Below, one piece after another: positions 1 to 10,900 of a stretch of DNA of 64,000 bases. The notes under the pieces are model-generated. The model searched no databases. It saw only the letters and a list, made by a program, of their open reading frames with translations, and was not told the DNA's origin. The position numbers and the translations under genes are program-made. Source of the stretch: Eunapius fragilis (Eukaryota; Porifera; Demospongiae; Spongillida; Spongillidae); contig OY811983.1 in assembly GCA_963681505.1 (NCBI GenBank), positions 5,946,590-6,010,589 on the forward strand, in the 5' to 3' direction. Every line of letters begins with the position of its first letter. Within the stretch, counting starts at the first letter, position 1.

Positions 1-1331
1 CCACACGAAGCAGTAACCGATGTTTTAATGCTCTTTCAATACAAATGACGGTTTTAGGAACTATACTGAAGAAGACATTCTCTAAATGAAGCTGCATCAA
101 CCTAATACACGCGCTTTCAACTGAAATACTACACATGAAATGCAGTCAGACGGAGTACAACTCGCCTTATCATTAGATCCGTTGGTACATGAAACCTGTG
201 GCTTGCTTTCGGTTGCATCGCTTCCCAGTAAAATTAAGATTCACGAGGGACACAAATTTCAAATCTAATCACGATGTGCGATAAAAGGAATATTTTGCGC
301 ATGCGCGTAGGTTGCATCGTAAAGTGTGTTTAACGAATTAATTCAATTTGTGCGTAAACTTATATCCCAATCCTAACTTTCATATGTATACAAAAGAAAA
401 TATCACTGAATCCAAGTACCAGCTGGGTCGATGGAGTGATGGAGGGTCACATACCGGCATGAAATGGCTGATCAAAAGCTTGTCAATCCTTGCATTATTG
501 AGAAGACAGATTATGAAACATATGGTAGACAACCACTGAGTATAGCAGTTCTCTATACTGATCTCAATTTATTTATTTTGAAATCTTGATCATTGACAAT
601 CACTGACATGGCTGGCATGAACAACAAGCCTGTGGATGTAAACTTTTTTTTTTTAACTGCTATTCTTGACTTCATGATCACTGCTCTGCTATAAATATTA
701 GCTTGTAAGTGGGTGTGGCTGATGGGTCAGCAGCCAAGGTATGCCACCTAATGCATACGGGTCATGTTCCTTAATCCATTCGCAACTGTGATGTCATCTG
801 TCTAGTTTAACAAATAGATGTGAGGTCTGATTGTGAAACTATGCTTTGCTGCTTGGTGCTCTTTGTTGAAAGAGTATGAGTGGTTTACCGTATGTCGACA
901 ATACTGTATGGCCTGATTTCTGTTTATCCAGCTCTATATCAGTCTCGGCCCCAGACCCAATGACTAAAATCCTGCCATTAATTATATAATCATTTCATTA
1001 ATTATTCATTGATGGCATTGGCTTTCGTTAAAAATAGGTCGAGGCAAATTATTAATTAACACAGGAATCTATTGTGTATACAGTCATGTATGAGATATGT
1101 TGCATGTTGGTCCACTTGATGTTATTTAGTACTCATTTTCATGACCAGAATAAATAACTACATACATGTACATACCAGAAATGTTATACATTGGATACAT
1201 ACATGTAAGAATACATATGCAAGTATACATAATAGGTATATCTGAACATAATGATTGTACGTATAAGTGAAGTGAGCAGTGTTATAATGCACTGTGCAGA
1301 CATGTATCGGTTGAAAGGGCAGAGGATGTTC
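1..1331. other. Left-edge non-coding sequence
   Basis: I see no convincing gene here. The only open frame (348-539, plus) starts at TTG, is 63 codons long and resembles nothing I know. The stretch is AT-rich with scattered ACATGTA-type palindromes around 1160-1205. Confidence 0.5.
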
Positions 1332-1973
1332 CTACACTATCGACGTTCCAGCCATCTTGATGTCACCAGTGCTCCCTACATCCACTCCACTGTCTCTTAG
1401 GCTGCACAGAGAGAGGGAGAAAAATAGCCACATTTAAAAAGTAGCAAGCACCTTAATTCATGCTTTTTATTGTGATGTTCACTCTGGCCCTAACAACCAC
1501 TCCTCCCACCTCCCACACACAGAATTTTTCGTGGACCTCTTCTCCACCACGGTCCTTTACTAACCACCATCCTCTGTGGTAGGTCCCTCCATTCCCCCCC
1601 CCCCCCCCCCCCCCCACCCTTACCTTGCTCCTCCTATTCTTGCAATGTCCTTGGAATGAAGCTTGGTCCTTGTGACTTCAAGATGGACCAGGCTGCTACT
1701 GGTGCACTTACAAGGGGTCTGAGCCCCCACTGCTTCTTTAAGAGGGGTCGCACTCCTGCTGTCTCCAAGGGGGATTGTGCTTCCAGAATCTTCACCGCTC
1801 GTGGTTCTTCTGCTGTCCTCTAGGACGTGTGGGAGTTCCAACATTTCAAGGTGGCTTGCATCATCGGGGCTATCTGTACTCCGCCTTGTGTCTTTTAAGA
1901 GGCTCTGATTAGACTCTGTTACAGCAATCTGCTTTAAGCTTACATCGATAGAGCTGTATATTAAACGGAACAC
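1332..1973 (-). CDS. Probable last two coding exons of an unrecognised minus-strand gene
   Basis: Two minus-strand pieces fit together as the end of a coding sequence. The upstream exon ends at 1624 with a consensus donor (CAAG followed by GTAAGG). The last exon starts at 1401 after a pyrimidine-rich acceptor (CTCTCTCTGTGCAG) and ends at a TAG at 1334-1332. The donor leaves two bases and the acceptor supplies one, so the frame continues: ...IARIGGA-S-LRDSGVDVGST... and ends GTSIV-stop. The predicted tail is rich in serine, threonine and charged residues and looks disordered; no domain is visible. The 5' boundary of the upstream exon is unclear (possible acceptors near 1957 and 1920; an in-frame stop lies just above 1973). 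No further upstream exons were found. It points away from the VPS13 gene. Product unknown. Confidence 0.4.
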
Positions 1974-4900
1974 TCAAACCCACTGGAGAACAGCACAGGA
2001 TGTATGGTCACACAAATATGTACCATGGCAAGCAGGGTGGGGGGGTGAGGGGTGGGAATGGCATATAGGATTTAAAGGCAATGGTGGTGTAAAAAGGAAG
2101 GAAACAAGGGTCTAATAATAAGGGAAAATGGAATAGTCTTATATTTAGCACATTTCTATATGTAGGATATAGTATGCTGTTTGTGTGCTAAATATAGGAC
2201 TATTCATGGACTTCTTTAAAACTTAGATATTTCTAGTCGACTGGCAGTTTGATTTAATAATGTATTCTCACGCGTAAGTATCTCAATCTGTTTATCGTGA
2301 TATCTTTTTTGATGTCTTGTAATTGTGATGGAAGATTGCTTTTAATTCTACCTTTTCCTACATAAAGACTTTTTGAACCTGCGATTTTCATCTTTTCAAT
2401 GTCTGAGTATCTGTTGAGCCTGCGATTTTCATCTTTTCTATGTAACAGAATTTGAAGCCTTCGACTCAGAGCCCGCTTAGTTAACTTTACTTGGACCTCG
2501 TTTAAAGAGTTACAAAACTGAAAAAGCATGTTTCACAACAATGGGAGAATATGCAGCTTTTAAATTTCCGCTGCCTGGACAAACTGTTGTGAGTGCCTAG
2601 CTGTAGCAGCAATGTACTTCCTGCTGAAAATGATAGCAATCTTCTAATAAAATTGAGAAACCAGTGTTTACATCATATCCAGAAATGGCCCATACATAGG
2701 CGGTCATCTTGCTTTTTATTTCCAATTGAATTTTAAACACTTTTAGAATGTCCTATAAATCAGTCTGATCATGAATATGTAATTGGAAAAATTATTCCAT
2801 TAACCTTTATTGAACTAAAATCAAGACAAAAAATTAATTTCTATTTTTATTAATCAAAAATGTCATTGCGTAATACCATGCGTCATTAGCCAGAATTATT
2901 CACAAATATTGATATTAATCGAACAAATTTGATATATCCATATCCATGGAAGCAACTTTAAAAACACTCAACAAGATGGCGCTAATTAGATCTTAGTCCT
3001 TGTGACCCACAACAATTTCAAATTCAAATGGCCGAAATCTACACTAGGTAAAAATTTATAAATATCTTTAAAAATAATAGAACTGCATGATCTCTTATTC
3101 TGGGGGCCCACAAAATCTGAATCTAAACTGGTGTAAGAATTATGAGCTGCAGAAAAGGTGTGAAAAAGGTGATTTTCCATACATCTCCATGGAAAGTACT
3201 GTTTTCACAAAAACTACAACAATTTTCAATACAAAGTGGTTGTTTTTTGTTCAGCTAAATCAAAATCGTACGTATCTGAAGCAATATTGATAGCACAAAA
3301 GTTGTAACCTATTAAGTTATTAAGTAACAATCAAGTTTATAAACAGCCGTTCATTTTCTATGGGAGTTATCCGGAAGTATACGCGAATGTACAAATCGCA
3401 ACAATTGTCAATTCCCTTTGACCGCGCATTTCTGGATATGCGGTTTTAAGATTACACCAATGTTGGATTGATATTCCTATCCCCGCTTATTCAAATTACT
3501 TGTACCATCAAAAGATGTGCCACCATTTTGACACATTGCCTGGTTTGTTATCTTCATATATAAATGGGACAATGTCCAGCAAAATCAACCTTCTGTATAG
3601 TTTTTCAAGTTTTCAATTTTTAAAATTATTTTCCGTGAACTCCAAAGAGCTTCTATCAAATGGTCCTTACGCATCCTAAATTGAACTATCGATCATAAAG
3701 TTATTAGGCACTGAATTTATAATATACATTTCAATGCGAGCGTTACTTTTATTTTGCTTGTCCTGGAGAAAAAGTATCACAAGGGTGATTTTGCTGGACA
3801 CTGTTCAATATACATATAAATTACCAATCCTTTTCTTATAATCTGTGCTCTTAACTAGAACAATTATTCTCATTTAAATCATATCTGAAATATCTACAAA
3901 CTTGTTAAAATCTGAAGGAGCTAGTCCGCTTCATTCTAGCTGAAATAATGTAGATCATACAACAAGCAAGTTGACATAACGCAAAGTGGGTACTGCTAGG
4001 CCTGGGCACGAGACGCCCACTGAAAATAAGCACCCAAGCTTATCGTCAAGACAGGGTATCATAGGATGTGTTAATATTCACTCTGCTTCTCTGTGCCTCT
4101 TTAATAATAAGGTGTACTACATATTGAGATACTTTAAGATATGAAACCAAAAATACACTAGTCCTTCTTGACACGACTATTTCTACACTTCACAACACAG
4201 ATTTACAATTTGAAGCTTTACAGTAGCGATTGAGAAGTGTCAGCGGGGAGTTGTGGCATTAAGCATACAGGTTTAGCTAACCCAGAGAGCAAACACCCCA
4301 TCTCTTTGATCCTGCCTTTTAACGCCAAAAGGAAATACACCAATAAGTCCCAGTATCTATTTTTCTACTCGATGCATGATATTTAATTAAATTTGACAAC
4401 AACAGAACTTAGTAAGATGAGTACCTTGTAAGAGGAATACAAAAGGAACCCAAAATTCTAGTTCACTGGCGCGAGCTATCTTCCGATCTGTGGCTGTTCA
4501 ATATCTGGATTGAAATTTTCGGTCACAATTATTGTCGTATAACACGGTCATCAATTTTACGTACGATATTGAAGCAGAGATAATATATCACTGATTGAAG
4601 TACCTACTTCTATTGATTGGTAAAACTTTGTGAGGGACATTCGCGCACAGTATTTTATTGACCATCCTTGGAGGCCCAGGTATATAAGTGGAAATTGATG
4701 AAAGTAAGCTTGCTAAACGGAAATACAACAGATGATTTGAGTACTATTATGTAATAGTGTGTAATAGTTCTAATAGTGTAAATTACTTGTTGATTAGATT
4801 TGATTGCATACCATCCCGTGAAAGTCAGGGGCTAATCTACACAAGATGCAGCTGCCTATTGTGACATGAACAGATTCACAGCATTAATACAAGGAGGTGG

Positions 4901-5995
4901 GTTGTCGGTTAACGGCGCGAAATGCCCGGGAAATGTGCTATTACTTTGCACGCTGTATCTTCGTAACGGACGAGGTAAAACATTAACGAACAGGAAAATC
5001 AAGGATCCTTCTCGATATAAACCAAATTTGAAGTGAATTGAATTTCCTTGATGGCGTGTTTGAACCGCAAGGCTATCGGAGGTTGCAACGCTGGCACGAA
5101 TTCAAACTAATGTAAGACCCCAACATCTATATGCTGAGGCCCCTAAACTTACCGTAGCAAGCCAACTACGCCACGTAGTTTGCAATAAACAGGTGTTTAT
5201 GGCGTTGACACCAGAAGTAAGGAGCAGTGCAATAGTGATACTATGATCTGTGGAGGATGTAGTGGAGCTCTATGGAGCTGTTATGGCTAGAAATGGCGAT
5301 GAAGTGAATTGCATGCACTGAATTTGTGGAAATTAGTGGTATAAGTTTGTACTATGCTGAACTAAGGTATTTTAGATTGAGTACTCAAACCAAACAGGGG
5401 CATGCACACATTGTACAGTATGGTCAGCTTCTGTCCTGTTTCTTCATGCCATGCTTCCTGCAATCCATCAGTGCAGTCCTCGTGTTTGACAGTGTTATGG
5501 TTGGCATTCTGTCACCAATGAGCTGGACTGTCTGTCTTCTGTTACCGTCCCAAAGCATAAACAGTTCAGCTATAGGTTCATCCTTCATAAATGTTCAGAA
5601 ACCTGTTTTTCACCAAACCTTCTATGAGAAATGTAGACAGGGAGAAGCTAAAGTGCAGCGAGATGTCACACCAACTGGACAAAAAAATGATTTGAATATG
5701 TACTGCTTGAATTGAATAACGTTACAACATTCAATTAAAAAATAATGTGTACGTGGGACCCAGCAGCGAAATCGTACCATATAAGTAGTGTATACTTACA
5801 TTTGGTTTGAAGTGATATAAATATAGATTCTGATCGTTGCGATGCACTACGTTGCAGATAGTAGTAACGTACTGACACAACGTTAAACGGGCATTACCCA
5901 AAAGTGGTGAAAACGTACAATAAAAATATAGTACATATTCGGTACGTTTAACATTGATTCACGCGGAAACGTCTTGTGTATGCGAAGCCCGTACC
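1974..5995. other. Intergenic sequence, no supported gene
   Basis: About 4 kb without a gene I can support. Open frames at 2254-2529 (minus) and 5326-5715 (plus) lack a recognisable domain and splice context. A tandem pair of about 50 bp sharing CCTGCGATTTTCATC lies near 2380-2440, and a MITE-like inverted repeat lies at 3556-3830 (separate entry). Poly-C runs sit at about 1595-1615. Confidence 0.45.
3556..3830. mobile_element. MITE-like element with inverted ends
   Basis: The left end reads GGACAATGTCCAGCAAAATC and the right end, read on the minus strand, reads GAACAGTGTCCAGCAAAATC, so the ends are about 30-bp imperfect inverted repeats. No coding sequence lies between them. Related ends occur at 15160-15200 and 15233-15270 in a VPS13 intron, so this is a dispersed family. 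Target-site duplications were not identified. Confidence 0.45.
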
Positions 5996-6258
5996 CAGTG
6001 GCGTAGTGTGGTTGTTGAGCGCCCGGGGACATAATGCAATAATGGCGCCCCCCCTCCCGCCCCCCCTACAAGTAAAGGGGCGGATCTAGGATTTTGCAGC
6101 GAGGGTTGGTAGGCAGCCGCAAGGGCGGAGAGGGATATGCCGGGCCTCGATCATCCCAGCAAGGGGGTATAAAGCTCACCCAAAGGGGTATGGGGCGGAG
6201 CCCCAGCCGCTTTACAACTTTCGCACTTTTTAAGCCACAAAAACATGATACTTGTCTT

Positions 6259-6541
6259 CAGTGGCGGATCCAGGGAAGAGGGGGGTGGGGGGGGGGGGGG
6301 GGGGGGGGGGTGGGGGGGGGGGTGGGGTGCACCGGGGGCCCGTGCCCCCCAACCCTTTCGTTCGTATATATTCATAGTCGCGCAATATAGCGTTTTAAAT
6401 TGCATTTTGAACGTACAGCTACCAAAAGCGTCCGCGCTTCGCGCGGCACCCACCCCCTTTCGGTGAACCACGCCCATTTCTCACTTAATTATAACTTGTC
6501 ATTAGTGCCCCCACCTTTTAAAATTTCTGGATCCGCCCCTG
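6259..6541. mobile_element. Nested short inverted-repeat element
   Basis: It begins CAGTGGCGGATCCAGG and ends CTGGATCCGCCCCTG, which are inverted copies of one another apart from one or two bases. It lies inside the larger element and contains a 40-base G-rich run (6281-6322) that creates glycine-only or proline-only spurious frames. Target duplication is not clear. Confidence 0.5.
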
Positions 6542-6711
6542 TACTTTCGTATTAACGGACAATAATTTAATACACTGCCCGCAAGCAACCTATGCCTTCG
6601 CACGTACATTCAATCGTAGGAAATTTAGTTTGGGGAAGTATCCGCCCCCGCAAAACTACCCTCGCGCTATGACTGGCGCTATGTGTACCTGTCTGTACGA
6701 TAATGGCTAAC

Positions 6712-6764
6712 CGCTCGCTGCCATTGTGAGCCTGTGCATAACAGGCTCACAATGGCAGCGAGCG
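6712..6764. repeat. Perfect 24-bp hairpin
   Basis: Left arm 6712-6735 and right arm 6741-6764 are exact reverse complements separated by the 5-base loop GCATA. The arms are GC-rich (starting CGCTCGCTGCC). It lies inside the 5996-7027 element. Confidence 0.9.
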
Positions 6765-7342
6765 AAAACCCTGAAGTTGGAACGGCAATGTGTCGTGGGT
6801 TTATTCAACAGATTATGGAGGTGACGATTGGATACCGTATCTTCAATGTCGATTAGAAATAAATTTAAAAGTTTGCGTGCAGATGTTTGTTAACAAGACT
6901 CAAGATGTGCCCGTTCGCGTTAACGCGATAATTATCTGTGCAAATTGTCTATTTTGGCGCCCCTAACCCCCTGTGCCCGGGGACACATGTCTCCCCTCCC
7001 CCCCCCCCCCCCTTCGCTACGCCACTGCCCGTACCACATGGAAAAATGTCTCGTAAAACCCTAAGGGAAACTAAATACAGTCACCTCTTAGTTTTGTATG
7101 GGTCTTAGTGACACGAGTCAGTTACGGTACTCTAAATGAAGCGCTTTTAATGTATAGTGTCAGCGCACTAGTATTTAAACACAACAAAGATGAAACATAT
7201 GCGGTTCAAGTCTTAGGAGGACGCCTAAATCAAATATACATCCAACTAAGGAATAGCACATTCCAATTGAATGCCATGTCGTATAAAGGTTCCTAATTAG
7301 CGTTATCGCAATAATTCATTATAATTTTGTTTCAATAGCAAC

Positions 7343-7923
7343 ATGGTGTTTGAGAGCGTGCTTGTGCAAGTTCTCAACCGCTTTCTAGGCGCCTATGTGG
7401 AGAACTTGGACCCCTCCCAGCTTAAAGCCAACGTTTGGAGCGGTATGAGCCCATGCATGCAGCAGCGCCTGACTCGCGGCCACGTATCTAGCTGTGTATT
7501 AGTTTGTTGTGTGGGCCGCTTGCTCCCGTCGATAACACTCTACTCCATCGGTAGGCAACGTGAAGTTAGGCGGGTTGAAGCTGAAGCAAAATGCATTGGT
7601 AAGCAACGTTGCTTGCATTTGCGGCGACTAACCCTTCTTTTCGAACAGGACAAACTTAACCTTCCGTTCAGGGTGTGTGCCGGTTACTTAAGTAAGTTGT
7701 GTCGAACGGTGCTTACATCTCTTCGTGCATGTTAACGTGCACACACGCATTGTCTGTCTTGTTTTATTGCTCGGGGATGTTGCGTTTGTCGTTCATTATG
7801 CGTGACCGCTTTTTCAATTTCCGACAGGCAACTTTAGCATGAAAGTGCCCTGGACGAACCTGTATACGGATCCAGTCGTGGCCGAAATTGATGGCGTCTA
7901 CATCGTTGCCGGACCAGCTTCTG
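7343..7923 (+). CDS. VPS13: VPS13 exons 1-4: chorein N-terminus
   Basis: Exons 7343-7442, 7555-7598, 7649-7691 and 7828-7923. Exon 1 encodes FESVLVQVLNRFLG then ENLDPSQLK; exon 2 gives the hydrophobic GNVKLGGLKLKQNAL; exon 3 KLNLPFRVCAGYL; exon 4 MKVPWTNLYTDPVVAEIDGV. This is the order in the chorein domain of VPS13 and ATG2, which caps the end of the rod that contacts the donor membrane (ER) and takes up lipid. ENLDPSQLK resembles VPS13C slightly more than VPS13A. Donor phases 1,0,1,1 agree throughout. Short introns (50-140 bp) here contrast with the next intron of 2.8 kb. Confidence 0.95.
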
Positions 7924-10900
7924 GTGAGCCAAAACATGCCTGTTGATAACAAACCACAGTACAGAAGTGCATTTCCAATTCCTAACGATCTATTTAATTA
8001 GCTCCCGAATTTTCGTGCTGTATATACACAAGTCAAAATTTCCCACACTGTAGCATATATCAGTATTTTGCTTTTGGTGTTTACATGTGTCACCTTTTAA
8101 CACCCAACAAGGACTCAATGGCAATGCATGTATGTGTGCACAAATGCGCCGTATGTCACATGATGCTGCTTGTATGTCACATGATGCTGCTTGTATGTCA
8201 CATGCTGCGTCCATGATGCTGCTTGTATGTCACATGATGCTGCTTGTATGTCACATGATGCTGCGTATGTCACATGATGCTGCGTGTATGTCGCATGATG
8301 CTGCTTGTATGTCACATGATGCTGCTTGTATGTTGCATGATGCTGCTCATATGTCATATGATGCTGCTCGTATGTCATATGATGCTGCTTTGTGTTGCTC
8401 GTATATCACATGATGCTTTTCTTATGTCACAATGATTAGTATGCTGATGTAAGGGTGCATTGTATATCCTTAGAAATTATTCAGTCATGTTGCAATCTAA
8501 TATAGGAAATATGCAGCATGATTCTTTTTTACGCAACAGCATAAGGGCATGGACATGTGAGGATGACTGGGATGAGGGCATGGCCATGTGAGGATGACTG
8601 GGATAAGGGCATGGCCATGTGAGGATGACTGGGATAAGGGCATGGCCATGTGAGGATGACTGGGATAAGGGCATGGACATGTGAGGATGACTGGGATAAG
8701 GGCATGGACATGTGAGGATGACTGGGATAAGGGCATGGCCATGTGAGGATGACTGGGATAAGGGCATGGCCATGTGAGGATGACTGGGATAAGGGCATGG
8801 CCATGTGAGGATGACTGGGATAAGGGCATGGCCATGTGAGGATGACTGGGATAAGGGCATGGCCATGTGAGGATGACTGGGATAAGGGCATGGCCATGTG
8901 AGGATGACTGGGATAAGGGCATGGCCATGTGAGGATGACTGGGATAAGGGCATGGCCATGTGAGGATGACTGGGATAAGGGCATGGCCATGTGAGGATGA
9001 CTGGGATGAGGGCATGGCCATGTGAGGATGACTGGGATGAGGGCATGGCCATGTGAGGATGACTGGGATAAGGGCATGGCCATGTGAGGATGACTGGGAT
9101 AAGGGCATGGCCATGTGAGGATGACTGGGATAAGGGCATGGCCATGTGAGGATGACTGGGATAAGGGCATGGCCATGTGAGGATGACTGGGATAAGGGCA
9201 TGGCCATGTGAGGATGACTGGGATAAGGGCATGGCCATGTGAGGATGACTGGGATAAGGGCATGGCCATGTGAGGATGACTGGGATAAGGGCATGGCCAT
9301 GTGAGGATGACTGGGATAAGGGCATGGCCATGTGAGGATGACTGGGATAAGGGCATGGCCATGTGAGGATGACTGGGATAAGGGCACAGAATTCATTCTG
9401 CTTCTGTTTTTTTTTTGAGGTGGGGGGGGGGGGGGAATTTGTGGGTGGAGGTTGAATGAAGAACAAAAGTGTCATTTATGGTCCATAGAACACAGCGTAC
9501 GGAGGTGACACAGAACACAGCTAGTTAACGGTTTGGATGATTACGGAGGTGACACAGAATAGTAATGGTTTGATGATTATGGAGGTGACACAGAACACAG
9601 CCAATAATGGTTTGGATGATTATGGAGGTGACACAGAACACAGCTAGTAATGGTTTGGATGATTACGGAGGTGACACAGAATAGTCATGGTTTGGATGAT
9701 TATGGAGGTGACACAAAACACAGCTAGTAATGGTCTGGATGATTATGGAGGTGACATAATGATTAGGGGAGGTATTCCACAGAGTTTCATTGAGAAAAAA
9801 ATTCTCAAAGTGGGGGGGGGGGGGGGGGGGGGGGGTGAAACCCTGCACAGAATACTGCTAGAGGTTTGGAGTATGCATCCTTTTCCTCTCAAGTAATGTA
9901 ACCTAAAATTGGATTTAGTTTACAAACATGATTCCAAACTGGAACCAAGCAGACTATTTCCTTCACATGCATATAATAATGATGACATGTCTTAAATATT
10001 CATCATGTCAATCCAATGAAAATAGACCTTATCAGATCTTATGCATCTAAACTTGTCTTCCTTGTTAAGTTGTACATATATGGTGAATTGTTGTACTGTT
10101 TTTACTGTTAACAGTAAAACCAATGAGGTAATTAACACTGTAAAACATTGTTTGAACTTGCCAATAAAATATCATAGCAGGTTAGAGAAGAGAATTGGAT
10201 CATTTGCAACTTAAAAATGGGCATTATAGCTTGGATTTGAGTTCCAATACTCTGCAGTTGTCCAACTTTACAGAAAACCCATCTTTTAATTCTGGGGCAC
10301 TACTCAGTCGAGTAACATGTTCTCAGACAAGATTTATTATCAGCAGGTGCACTGTTAAAATGGGATTTAAGTATATTTATTTTTACGTTTTTGCATGAAA
10401 GACTCACTTAAAAGAAAGGTTGAGCTCTGATATTTCCAGTTTACTATCCATTTGAAGTGGCCTGGACATGACAGTCATACTGCTTGCCTCAGATAATAAA
10501 GAGCCCTGACCATTCGTGCATAGCTGTGTTGTATAAGCAGGCAGTTTGATTCAATAATTGCTGAAGCATATTTGATCCATGTGATTGCAGTGGCCTTAGA
10601 TGTACATTTCATAATTGATGAATTAATGGATTTACAGCTTACGAATCGTGTGTAATATATCAAAATGGTGTCAGGTTAATAGTGTTAGCACATTTAAGAT
10701 GCAGCATTTAGAAAAGGGGAAGTGATCAACCCAAATGATGGCCCCTTCATATCAGCTGTCAGGTACGATGTACAGACAGACCTCATGGAACGGAGGGAAG
10801 CCAAAGAGAAGCAGCTGAAACAAGTGGAGGACACCAAGAAGAAAACTGAGGTCAAAGGTCAGCACATGACCACACGCCGCTGTTTGCCAATGAAATACTG

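Larger units (their letters stand above)
5996..7027. mobile_element. Non-autonomous DNA transposon with 8-bp target duplication
   Basis: The element starts CAGTGGCGTAG and ends CTACGCCACTG, an 11-bp perfect terminal inverted repeat. It is flanked on both sides by the same 8 bases, CCCGTACC (5988-5995 and 7028-7035). An 8-bp duplication is typical of hAT-superfamily transposons. The 1,032-bp interior has no transposase. It contains G- and C-homopolymer runs, a nested element at 6259-6541, and a perfect hairpin at 6712-6764. The boundary call is direct; the superfamily is inferred. Confidence 0.7.

Noticed and set aside
5326-5715. 129-codon plus frame as a gene
   Set aside because: No ATG start that gives a recognisable product, no domain, no splice partners, and it lies beside repeat-rich sequence.
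8477-9475. Three long overlapping minus-strand reading frames (277-332 codons)
   Set aside because: They are the three phases of one 31-bp satellite with no stop codon in the unit; no splice or family evidence.
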